Assembly: GCA_903889605.1 (NCBI GenBank)
Contig: CAISYK010001012.1
Span: 1 to 9,220, forward strand
From: an uncultured Bacteroidota bacterium
Lineage (GTDB): Bacteria; Bacteroidota; Bacteroidia; 2-12-FULL-35-15
Length of the DNA: 9,220 nucleotides
Direction: 5' to 3'
Part shown: piece after piece, positions 1-7,301 of the stretch
How the letters are laid out: every line of letters begins with the position of its first letter
How positions within the stretch are numbered: the stretch's first letter is position 1
The notes under the pieces: generated by a model
What the model was told of the DNA's origin: nothing
Seen by the model: the letters and a program-made list of their open reading frames with translations, nothing else
Databases searched by the model: none
Program-made: the position numbers and the translations under genes

Positions 1-320
1 GATTTGATTTTAAAAGTATATAATTTATAAATTTATATATCTAAATTAAGTAAATTTAATTGAAGCATCGGGTATTACTGAAACACAGATTTGTTATGAT
101 TTCCATTGAACAAAAATGATTTATTGGCTGCGTATTTTTTTGTTTTATGATATTAATCCAGCCGTGATTCTGTTATTTTTTTTCATTGCCGAGATAGTCT
201 GATCATCTAAACTTCTTATGTTTTAGTTAATTTTGCCCTTTAAATCAATCCAGATCAGCGTCGCCATTTTACTGGAACATAACACAAACTTATATTCTTT
301 AATTCACAAATTATCAATTT
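1..320. other. AT-rich non-coding stretch upstream of the radical SAM gene
   Basis: No reading frame here looks like a gene. An apparent frame from 233 uses a TTG start and is out of frame with the conserved radical SAM protein that it overlaps. The sequence is very AT-rich, with short chance-level AT palindromes (for example around 26-37). The only regulatory candidate is a TAATTTTG word at 228-235, listed separately. The stretch may contain the end of an upstream transcription unit, but no terminator hairpin stands out. Confidence 0.6.
228..235 (+). promoter_or_regulatory. Candidate Bacteroidota -7 element (TAATTTTG)
   Basis: The word matches the Bacteroidota sigma-ABfr -7 consensus TAnnTTTG and would give a leader of roughly 80 bases before the radical SAM start at 321. 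No TTG -33 element is visible at the expected 19-21 base spacing. In DNA this AT-rich the word could occur by chance, so this is weak. Confidence 0.2.
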
Positions 321-1262
321 ATGCTTTTCCAAGGCAGCAAACGCTACAACGATTATACTTCATTTATAAAAAAGCATTTCAGTCAGCGTGTTCAGAAGAT
401 ATCATTAAACACTGGATTTACCTGCCCAAACAGAGATGGCACAAAAGGCCTTGGAGGATGCACCTACTGCAACAATAGCACATTCAGCCCGGATTACTGC
501 AAACCTGCAAAAACAGTATCTCAACAGTTGGAAGAGGGCATTTTGTTCTTTTCCAAAAAATATCAGGCACAAAAATATTTCGCCTATTTTCAATCCTATA
601 CAAACACATACGCTTCAATTGATTTGTTAAAAGAAATGTATCTGGAAGCCGTAAATTACCCAAATGTTATCGGCCTTATAATAGGCACACGTCCGGATTG
701 TATCAATTCTGACATTGTGGAAATGCTGTCTGAAATTTCAAAGATATATTTTGTATCTCTTGAATTTGGCGTTGAAAGCACATTAAACAGGACTTTAAAA
801 TTGATAAACAGATGCCATACATTTGAGGAAACAAAAGCTGCATACGGCATGGCGCAGAATAAAGGTTTTCATTTGGGAGCGCATATGATTTTAAATTTAC
901 CCGGCGAAAGCATAGAAGAAATGCTTAATCATGCAAAAGAATTGTCAAAACTTCCAATCAGCACGCTTAAGCTGCATCAGCTGCAGATAGTAAAACATAC
1001 CGTAATGGCGTTTCAATACAAAGAAAATCCGGAAATGTTTAACCTTTTAAATGCTGATCAATATATTGATTTGGCTGCGGAATTTGTAACGCTCTTACGA
1101 CCTGATATTATAATTGAACGCTTTATAAGCGAGTCGCCAAAGCATTTATTAATTGCTCCTCAATGGGGCGGGATGAAAAACTTTGAAATAGTAAATAAAA
1201 TAGATAATAAACTTGTTGAAAAGGATTATTGGCAGGGGAAATTTTATTCTGAAACCAATTAA
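321..1262 (+). CDS. Radical SAM protein, YhcC/TIGR01212 family
   Basis: A 313-residue cytoplasmic protein of the YhcC-type radical SAM family, full length for that family (about 310 residues). The family's reaction is not established; from fold knowledge it should bind a [4Fe-4S] cluster and cleave S-adenosylmethionine. The cluster cysteines are C35, C47 and C50. Their spacing, C-x11-C-x2-C within CPNRDGTKGLGGCTYC, is characteristic of this family rather than the usual CxxxCxxC. Other family blocks are FQSYTNTYA (90-98), GTRPDC (122-127), EFGVES (148-153), an HMILNLPGE strand (188-196), the LHQLQIVKHT block (218-227) and a C-terminal SPKHLLIAPQWGG block (272-284). The ATG at 321 fits because family members begin shortly before the RVQKISLN block. 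No Shine-Dalgarno sequence is seen. It faces away from any functional neighbour, so context gives no pathway clue. Confidence 0.93.
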   Translation: MLFQGSKRYNDYTSFIKKHFSQRVQKISLNTGFTCPNRDGTKGLGGCTYCNNSTFSPDYCKPAKTVSQQLEEGILFFSKKYQAQKYFAYFQSYTNTYASIDLLKEMYLEAVNYPNVIGLIIGTRPDCINSDIVEMLSEISKIYFVSLEFGVESTLNRTLKLINRCHTFEETKAAYGMAQNKGFHLGAHMILNLPGESIEEMLNHAKELSKLPISTLKLHQLQIVKHTVMAFQYKENPEMFNLLNADQYIDLAAEFVTLLRPDIIIERFISESPKHLLIAPQWGGMKNFEIVNKIDNKLVEKDYWQGKFYSETN

Positions 1263-4090
1263 TTTATCCTGCTGACAATGATCTTTTGAGTACTTGTATT
1301 CATACCGCTGGATATTTTCATGAAGTAAATTCCATTATCAAAATTCATTGCATTTATTTTTACTGATCTATCATTAGGAAGTTCTCGGAAAATAAGCTTT
1401 CCAACAAGGTCATAAATTTCAATAACTGCATTCTTGGTATTATAATTACCAATATCAACAGTGAATATTCCATTATTGGGGTTAGGGAAAATCCTGAAAG
1501 TGCTGCTGCTGTTTTCTGATATACCAATTAAATTTACTGTTATAATATTTGAAGTATCGGGGCTGCAAAAATTGCCGTCGTTTACAATTACATAGTAACT
1601 GCCATACTGGAGTGGTGTAAAATATGTTCCATTTGCTCCCGGGATAATACCTGAACCGCTGCTGTACCATTGGTTGCCGTATGGAGCATTTGAATACAGC
1701 GTATCACCTGATTGGGTAATTTCAGGGGCAGGCAAAACAGGATTAATAGTTGCTGTTACCGGTATAAGTGAACTGGTGCATGATTGTTTTACTTCCCAAT
1801 CATAAAAATAATAATAGTAACCAAGGTCTCCTGCGCTGTTTCCGGTAATAGAAACAATGCCTGCCAGAGAATATGGATATGTGGCTCCTGCAGAATTTCG
1901 GTATAAATCATTTGGCCCTGCAGTGCCAAGCTGCAAATCGGTCCCGGCGGGAACATTAAAATTAAGCGTAATCCTGCTTTGGCCGGCAGGAATATTAACG
2001 ATGGCCGACTGCAGAACAGTCCCAGCACTGCTGCGTAATTCAATAGTTCTATTTCCCGCTGTATTTGCATTTACCCATACCGAAACTAGTTTAAACCCGT
2101 TAATGGAAGTAAATATCAAATAATGATAAGTTGAAGAGGTGAAATAACCGCCGGATCCAAAGCTGCTGTTTACCTCACCTATGTATTGCGAACTTCCGCC
2201 GGCATCGTTTTCAACATAGTACGTTGTAGTATTTGAAAGTATGGGTGTGGTATAGGATGGTCCGGTGTTAATTAAATTTCCGCCTGCAGCATCATCATAC
2301 CAGTTGATTGTCCCGCTTGCCGATGCTGTTAATGTTACAGATGAGGGCACACAGCCAGGCGCTGTCACCGACTGAACAATAGGCGGAGCAGCAATAGATA
2401 TTGTTAAATAATTAGTTTTGATTAGAGAATCTACGCCTGCGCAATTAGCAACCTTCAGCTTAACAGTATATATGCCGTTTGCAGTATAGGTATGTGTAGG
2501 ATTCTGCTGTGCTGAAGTGCTGCCGTCTCCGAAGGACCAAAGCCAGCTGTTTGCGCTTCCGCTTGAATCAATAAAATTAAAAGTGCCGCTGCAGGCGCTT
2601 GCAGAAGATGCCGAGAAATTTACTGCTGGAGCAATTGGTTTTAAATTTACATCGACAACGGCAGCACTTCCTTCTGTAACCACAACATTGTTGATTGTTC
2701 TGCTTTGATATCCCGGAGCGGAAAATGTAACATTATAAGTTCCCTGATAAATAGGCCGATGGTAATCACCAACTGGAGGAAAGGAATAAACATCTGAACC
2801 GTCAAAATCATGACCTGCAATTGACACATCTGCTCTAACAGCCAGATTTGTACAGGAATCTTTAACAATACCTCTGATACCGTGAAGGGATTCTTCCATA
2901 TAATTAATAAAGGATCTGTGATTGTTATTCCAATTGGTAATAAGATCAGCGGTAGGTACAAGTTTTATGTCAGACAATTCTAATGTAAATTCCCGGCAAT
3001 GTTTATAATAGTTCATATAATCCTGTCTTCCGCCTGTTACCTGATACCAAGCATAACCATTAGTTATTCCATTAGAAGACACGCTTGTAAAATATCCGGC
3101 AGGAGCATTTGCCATGGCTGTATCTACGTATTTTGATGATTCACGAACCCACCAATCATCATCAGCATGTAATTGAGGCCATGTATCCCAGGGATAATTT
3201 ACCACTTCTGCGCCGCCGTGAAAATTAGCAGCCATAACAAAATTCATGGTGTCGGCAAAAGCCATAAATGCCTGTGTTTCGGGCTGCCAGCCATTTCCAT
3301 CGGGATGCTGACCGGCTTGGGGATCTGGATAATTGCGGTTCAAATCTATATTATTTGCATTATACCGCGTGGCACCGTTAACAGTTGAGTTTCCTCCAGC
3401 ATAGGTTCCATCGGGGTTTGCAAGCGGATAAATCCATATTTCCATATTATTCACCAAATTGGTAATACGTGCATCAGTCCCATAACTGCTTAATAAATAA
3501 TCAATGTAATGAAGCATTCCAATGAAACCAGCGGTTTCATCGCCATGCATGGTTGAAGAGTATAAAAACTGCGGTTCGTTTTCTTTAACATTTATATTAT
3601 CGGTTATTTTTAATAACAATAATTTTCTTCCGCTTGGTAAAGTACCAATGTTAACCAGTTTGCAGATGTTCGGATAATTTACTGCAAATTGATTCATTAT
3701 TGTTTCATAATCGGGATAGGTTGGATAGGTATTCCAGGTTGTCTGCACCTGTTTGAAATCTTTCTTTTTTCCCATCTTCACTTTTCGCAGTGTGTTTGGG
3801 TTAGGTAAAATTGTGTAGTTATAATTCAAAACAATGAACTTAGAAAAGCCGCTTTTATTGGCATAAGCAAATACTTCATTGTTTTTTACATTATCGATAG
3901 AAATAATTTTTGTGAGTGTGCTTATTTCTTCTTTGGAAATTATGCTGAATTTGAAATATATTTCACCGCGTTTTTTGAAAAGCTTATCAACTTTTTTTTG
4001 CTGCTTTACGGTAAGAGTTTGAGCATTTGTCTCGATAGAAAAACACAAGATCGAAAATGCAAAAAAGAAATAGAGTAGCTTTTTCATCAT
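1259..4090 (-). CDS. Secreted M14 zinc carboxypeptidase with PKD, Ig-like and type IX sorting domains
   Basis: A 943-residue exported metallo-carboxypeptidase. A Sec signal peptide covers about residues 1-23. The catalytic M14 domain (about 124-400) has zinc ligands H182 and E185 (HGDE) and H291 (NFHGG), substrate-binding N251/R252 (DLNRNYPD) and catalytic E371 (TLELS). GGRQDY (353-358) and LELSDIKLVP (370-379) resemble the CPN/CPE-like M14B branch. A transthyretin-like CarboxypepD regulatory domain (about 404-484) follows, as usual in that branch. Next come a PKD domain (about 488-565, WSFGDGS at 518-524), an Ig-like domain (about 570-628), an unnamed beta-rich module (about 636-768), another Ig-like domain (about 787-855) and a type A T9SS sorting domain (about 865-943, FRIFPNPNNGIF and NGIYFMKI). 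All key residues are present, so it is probably active at the cell surface or in the medium. Translation may begin at either of the two adjacent ATGs. Confidence 0.93.
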   Translation of the reverse strand: MMKKLLYFFFAFSILCFSIETNAQTLTVKQQKKVDKLFKKRGEIYFKFSIISKEEISTLTKIISIDNVKNNEVFAYANKSGFSKFIVLNYNYTILPNPNTLRKVKMGKKKDFKQVQTTWNTYPTYPDYETIMNQFAVNYPNICKLVNIGTLPSGRKLLLLKITDNINVKENEPQFLYSSTMHGDETAGFIGMLHYIDYLLSSYGTDARITNLVNNMEIWIYPLANPDGTYAGGNSTVNGATRYNANNIDLNRNYPDPQAGQHPDGNGWQPETQAFMAFADTMNFVMAANFHGGAEVVNYPWDTWPQLHADDDWWVRESSKYVDTAMANAPAGYFTSVSSNGITNGYAWYQVTGGRQDYMNYYKHCREFTLELSDIKLVPTADLITNWNNNHRSFINYMEESLHGIRGIVKDSCTNLAVRADVSIAGHDFDGSDVYSFPPVGDYHRPIYQGTYNVTFSAPGYQSRTINNVVVTEGSAAVVDVNLKPIAPAVNFSASSASACSGTFNFIDSSGSANSWLWSFGDGSTSAQQNPTHTYTANGIYTVKLKVANCAGVDSLIKTNYLTISIAAPPIVQSVTAPGCVPSSVTLTASASGTINWYDDAAGGNLINTGPSYTTPILSNTTTYYVENDAGGSSQYIGEVNSSFGSGGYFTSSTYHYLIFTSINGFKLVSVWVNANTAGNRTIELRSSAGTVLQSAIVNIPAGQSRITLNFNVPAGTDLQLGTAGPNDLYRNSAGATYPYSLAGIVSITGNSAGDLGYYYYFYDWEVKQSCTSSLIPVTATINPVLPAPEITQSGDTLYSNAPYGNQWYSSGSGIIPGANGTYFTPLQYGSYYVIVNDGNFCSPDTSNIITVNLIGISENSSSTFRIFPNPNNGIFTVDIGNYNTKNAVIEIYDLVGKLIFRELPNDRSVKINAMNFDNGIYFMKISSGMNTSTQKIIVSRIN

Positions 4091-4184
4091 TTGTATATTT
4101 TTATAAATGATTTGATCTTTTTGCTGTTTCAGTCTAATTCAAGCACAGCTATTTTTGTGGAAGGTAAAAAAAATAATTTATAAT

Positions 4185-4192
4185 CAAACTTA
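4185..4192 (-). promoter_or_regulatory. Candidate -7 element for the carboxypeptidase gene
   Basis: On the minus strand the word reads TAAGTTTG, which fits TAnnTTTG and would give a leader of about 90 bases before the start at 4090. There is no clear TTG -33 element upstream. It is a weak call in AT-rich sequence. Confidence 0.2.
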
Positions 4193-4343
4193 AATCTGCA
4201 AGTTCCTGATTTGTAATTTGAAAAAATATTTTGCGGAGTATAAATAGTCTTTCATATAAACTCAAGTTCTATTTAGTTGAAATTTTTATATGTCTATCAT
4301 ATCAGTGCTTAAAGGTATTGTCGCGGAGAGCCTTATGTTTTTT

Positions 4344-4369
4344 AAAAAAGATTGCCGCGTAAAGCAATC
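4344..4369 (-). terminator. Terminator-like hairpin with U-tract on the minus strand
   Basis: Read on the minus strand, GATTGC (4369-4364) pairs with GCAATC (4355-4350) across an 8-base loop and is followed at once by TTTTTT (4349-4344). This is the layout of an intrinsic terminator, though the stem is only 6 bp with moderate GC. No minus-strand gene lies between here and 4646, so it would have to end a short non-coding transcript, act as an attenuator in a long carboxypeptidase leader, or be fortuitous. Confidence 0.3.
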
Positions 4370-4515
4370 ACATTTCGCATTTCAAGAAATATGAATGCCT
4401 GTTAAGTAAAATTATGAAATGTCGATATTTTCAGATAAGGTCAGAAAAACAAACTGTTGCTGAACTACAATGGGTGTTGTAAAAGCCCTTATTACATTTG
4501 GATTGCCAGCCTGTT

Positions 4516-4529
4516 TAAAAACGTTTTTA
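4516..4529. promoter_or_regulatory. Palindromic operator candidate upstream of the propeller operon
   Basis: TAAAAACGTTTTTA is a perfect 14-base palindrome ending 117 bases before the operon start at 4647. It is loosely flanked by TGCCA (4504-4508) and TGGCA (4532-4536), which are inverted but not centred on it. The position just upstream of the best -7 candidate would suit a dimeric regulator. No specific regulator family is recognised. Confidence 0.3.
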
Positions 4530-4567
4530 GATGGCAGCAAAAATTAGGTTATTAGAAAAGCTTAATA

Positions 4568-4575
4568 TATTTTTG
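4568..4575 (+). promoter_or_regulatory. Candidate -7 element for the propeller/ferredoxin operon
   Basis: TATTTTTG matches TAnnTTTG and would start transcription about 65 bases before the ATG at 4647. No convincing TTG -33 element is seen. A second matching word, TACATTTG, occurs at 4493-4500. The position relative to the palindrome at 4516-4529 makes the 4568 site the slightly better choice. Confidence 0.25.
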
Positions 4576-4646
4576 TATTAAATAAAGGCATCAGAAAACA
4601 ATCGTTAATAGAGACCTTATATTTTCTTACATATACTTAACTTACT

Positions 4647-5864
4647 ATGCATAAATCGGCTATTAACATCTTTGCTTTTTTTTTAATATCAACATCCTTG
4701 TTTGCTCAGGATTTAGTTCAATGGCGGGGTAAAAACCGTGACGGCGTTTACAATGAAACGGGATTGTTAAAACAATGGCCTGCAGACGGGCCCAAAATAT
4801 TATGGCATTACGATTTATTGGGCGGCGGATATTCTTCGGCATTAGTCCTTTCAGATAAAATAATTACCACTGGACTGGTGGATTCTCTGGGCTATATTTA
4901 TGCAATTGACTTAAAGGGGAATCATCTTTGGAAAACCGCTTACGGCAAGGAGTGGGAAGAATCGTATCCCGGATGCAGATCTACACCTACATTTTTTGAC
5001 AATAAGCTTTATATCAACAGCAGCTATGGACGAGCAGTTTGTTTAGATGCTGCAACCGGAAATATTTTATGGAATGTTGATTTAGCGAAAGTTTTCGGAG
5101 CTTCTCCTCCAAAATGGGGAATTGTTGAATCTCCTTTAGTTGATGACAATAAAGTTATATTTTCAATAGGAGGTAAAGAAACCAGTATCGCAGCATTAAA
5201 CAGGCTGGATGGAAAAACCATTTGGACTTCGCCCGGTAAAGATGAATTAACGGCATATTGCTCTCCGCTTTTAATAAATCATAAAGGCAAAAAAATTATC
5301 TGCACAATCACTGCCAAAACGGTTTTGGGAATTGAATTTGAAACAGGAAAAGTTTTGTGGGAATATCCGAAAAAGAATACATGGTCGGTACATGCAAATA
5401 CACCGGTGTATAATGATGGTCAGATTTATGTTGTCAGCGGATATGGCTCAGGCGGTATAATGTTAAAGCTTTCTGATGATGGGAATTCAGTTACAGGGCT
5501 ATGGACAAACACCTCACTTGATAATCAAATGGGCGGAGTGGTATTAATAGATGGATATTTATATGGTGCAGGTCAGAAAAACAGGACATGGCAGTGTGTT
5601 GATTGGAAAACAGGTATAATGAAATATGAAACAGGTGACTTAGGTAAGGGAGTTACAATTGCAAATGACGGCCTGCTTTATTGTTACAGCGACAAAGGGG
5701 AGCTGGCTTTGCTGAAACCCGGTGAAAAAGCTTTTGAGATAATCAGCAGATTTAAAATTACTTTGGGTTCTGGAGAACATTGGGCTCATCCGGTTATTAA
5801 AGACAAGATCTTGTATATGCGCCATGGCAATGCGTTAACAGCATATTCATTAGCTGCAGAATAA
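4647..5864 (+). CDS. Secreted PQQ-like (quinoprotein-type) beta-propeller protein
   Basis: A 405-residue exported protein of the PQQ_2/BamB-like propeller superfamily. A Sec signal peptide covers residues 1-20 with likely cleavage after SLFA, leaving Q21. There is no lipobox cysteine, so it is probably soluble in the periplasm. A WRG(x)NRDG block (26-33), DGPKILW (47-53), and repeated blade ends follow: YAIDLKGNHLW (85-95), VCLDAATGNILW (131-142), ALNRLDGKTIW (183-193) and GIEFETGKVLW (228-238). These suggest about seven or eight blades. The WRG-type N-terminus resembles propellers often named polyvinyl-alcohol dehydrogenase-like, but cofactor binding is unproven and many relatives are scaffolds or binding proteins. 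It is the first gene of the five-gene operon, 6 bases before its paralogue. A T9 run (4676-4684) lies in the signal peptide codons. Confidence 0.88.
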   Translation: MHKSAINIFAFFLISTSLFAQDLVQWRGKNRDGVYNETGLLKQWPADGPKILWHYDLLGGGYSSALVLSDKIITTGLVDSLGYIYAIDLKGNHLWKTAYGKEWEESYPGCRSTPTFFDNKLYINSSYGRAVCLDAATGNILWNVDLAKVFGASPPKWGIVESPLVDDNKVIFSIGGKETSIAALNRLDGKTIWTSPGKDELTAYCSPLLINHKGKKIICTITAKTVLGIEFETGKVLWEYPKKNTWSVHANTPVYNDGQIYVVSGYGSGGIMLKLSDDGNSVTGLWTNTSLDNQMGGVVLIDGYLYGAGQKNRTWQCVDWKTGIMKYETGDLGKGVTIANDGLLYCYSDKGELALLKPGEKAFEIISRFKITLGSGEHWAHPVIKDKILYMRHGNALTAYSLAAE

Positions 5865-5870
5865 TTCCTT

Positions 5871-7298
5871 ATGATTGGATGGAGGACAAGTAAATACATC
5901 ATTTTTTTTGCTGCATTAATCAGCATCATTGTGTTTGCTGTTTGGTTAATATTTGATCCTGTTCAGAATTTCAAAGCAAGCATTCCCGGCCTCGACAGCA
6001 GGCCTAAAAAAACTACCGATTCCGGCAGTATTGTTAAAATAGGCGACAAGTTTACTTTCCTGAAAGAATATTCATCCGCATTAACAGGGAAATGGCCGCA
6101 CTTCCGAGGTTCAGATTTCGACAATATCAACAAAGAGAATATAAAACTATTAGATCGTTTCGGAAAAGACGGTCCAGAGATCTTATGGAAAATGGAATTG
6201 GGCGAAGGTCATGCTGCAGCTGCAATATATAATGGGAAAGTTTATATTTTAGATTATAATGAAGCAAAAAAAGCGGATGTTTTAAAGTGTATCGTGCTGG
6301 ACACAGGAGAAGAATTATGGCGGAGGTTTTATAGTGTCCACATAAAACGTAACCATGGGATATCAAGGACAATCCCGGCTGTTAACGATAAATATGTTGT
6401 TACAATAGGGCCGAAAGGCCATGTTATGTGCGTAAATTCAGTTAACGGCGATTTCCTGTGGGGGATTGATCTGGAAAGGGAATATACCACTGAGATACCT
6501 TTTTGGAATACCGGACAATGTCCATTTATTGATAACGATGTTGCTGTAATTGCACCCGGAGGAAGTTCTTTGATGATAGGGGTTGAATGCAAAACAGGAA
6601 AAGTTATTTGGAAAACGCCTAATCCGGATAAATGGAAAATGTCGCATTCATCTATCATGCCGATGACTTACGGCGGGAAAAAAATGTATGTGTATTCTGC
6701 AATCGGCGGAGTGTGCGGAGTTTCGGCTGAAGGCAGTGATGCGGGTAAAGTATTGTGGAAAACATCTGAGTTCAGACCTAATGTAGTTGCTCCTTCGCCG
6801 TTAATTTTAAACGACGGCAAAGTATTTATAACAGCAGGATATGGCGTAGGAGCCATGCTTTTTAAGCTGGAAGGGAACAGCGGAAATTATAATGTGAAAG
6901 TTCTGCAGAAATATTTGCCGGTTGAAGGCATCGCTTCTGAACAGCAAACGCCGATATTCTATAAAGGTTTTATCTTTGCCATTCTTCCAAAAGATGCAGG
7001 AGGCCTGCGTAATCAGTTTGTATGCTGCAGCCCAAATGATTGTAAAAAAAACATTTGGACAAGCGGTAAGGATGCCCGTTTTGGTTTAGGCCCATATATT
7101 ATTGCCGATGGAAAGTTTTATATATTGGATGATGATGGAACCCTTACCATTGCGGAAGCAAACACATCGGGATTTGTATTGTTAAGTAAAACTAAAATAA
7201 TGGATGGGCAGGATGCCTGGGGCCCTTTTGCGATTGCCGATGGTAAGCTGATATTGAGAGATTCGAAACAAATGATTTGTATAAATATTAAAAAGTAA
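5871..7298 (+). CDS. Membrane-anchored PQQ-like beta-propeller protein, paralogue of the preceding gene
   Basis: A 475-residue protein with one N-terminal membrane segment (about 9-28, with no clear cleavage site), a linker to about residue 72, then a PQQ-like propeller. WPHFRG (75-80) and DGPEILW (100-106) match the N-terminal block of the upstream gene. Blade ends include VLDTGEELW (142-150), CVNSVNGDFLW (187-197), GVECKTGKVIW (237-247) and KVLW (293-296). GYGVGAMLFKL (323-333) aligns with GYGSGGIMLKL of the upstream protein (265-275), and the final HW/AW block near the C-terminus is shared too. Unlike the upstream protein it has a vicinal cysteine pair, C385-C386, plus C391. The pair lies in a different place from the vicinal disulfide of PQQ alcohol dehydrogenases. 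The fold call is firm. Enzymatic activity is unknown; a periplasm-facing anchored subunit or scaffold is the likeliest role. Confidence 0.87.
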   Translation: MIGWRTSKYIIFFAALISIIVFAVWLIFDPVQNFKASIPGLDSRPKKTTDSGSIVKIGDKFTFLKEYSSALTGKWPHFRGSDFDNINKENIKLLDRFGKDGPEILWKMELGEGHAAAAIYNGKVYILDYNEAKKADVLKCIVLDTGEELWRRFYSVHIKRNHGISRTIPAVNDKYVVTIGPKGHVMCVNSVNGDFLWGIDLEREYTTEIPFWNTGQCPFIDNDVAVIAPGGSSLMIGVECKTGKVIWKTPNPDKWKMSHSSIMPMTYGGKKMYVYSAIGGVCGVSAEGSDAGKVLWKTSEFRPNVVAPSPLILNDGKVFITAGYGVGAMLFKLEGNSGNYNVKVLQKYLPVEGIASEQQTPIFYKGFIFAILPKDAGGLRNQFVCCSPNDCKKNIWTSGKDARFGLGPYIIADGKFYILDDDGTLTIAEANTSGFVLLSKTKIMDGQDAWGPFAIADGKLILRDSKQMICINIKK

Positions 7299-7301
7299 AC
7301 A

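Larger units (their letters stand above)
4091..4646. other. Divergent intergenic region between the carboxypeptidase and the propeller operon
   Basis: These 556 bases hold no credible gene on either strand. They lie between two divergently oriented starts and so should carry promoters for both. I see a terminator-like hairpin on the minus strand (4344-4369), a 14-base perfect palindrome (4516-4529) and several TAnnTTTG words. A smaller nested repeat, ATTTC-aa-GAAAT, sits at 4379-4390 inside GCATT/AATGC arms (4377-4398). The length is generous for simple promoters and leaves room for a small RNA or long leaders. Confidence 0.7.

Noticed and set aside
26..37. AT-only palindrome TATAAATTTATA
   Set aside because: Expected by chance in sequence this AT-rich, and not near a start codon.
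233..478. An 81-codon open frame beginning before the radical SAM gene
   Set aside because: It begins with TTG, has no recognisable motif, and overlaps the well-conserved N-terminal and cysteine motif region of the radical SAM protein in another frame.
1789..2961. Several open frames of 60 to 104 codons within the carboxypeptidase gene on both strands
   Set aside because: They lie wholly inside a long reading frame with continuous domain homology and have no features of their own; they are shadows.
6127..6658. Minus-strand open frames within the second propeller gene
   Set aside because: They are antisense to a conserved propeller reading frame and have no coherent motif, start signal or operon context.
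7021..7060. Vicinal cysteines C385-C386 in the second propeller as the PQQ alcohol dehydrogenase active-site disulfide
   Set aside because: In those enzymes the vicinal pair lies in an early part of the propeller near the cofactor; here it lies near the C-terminus in an unrelated sequence context, so it is not evidence for PQQ.
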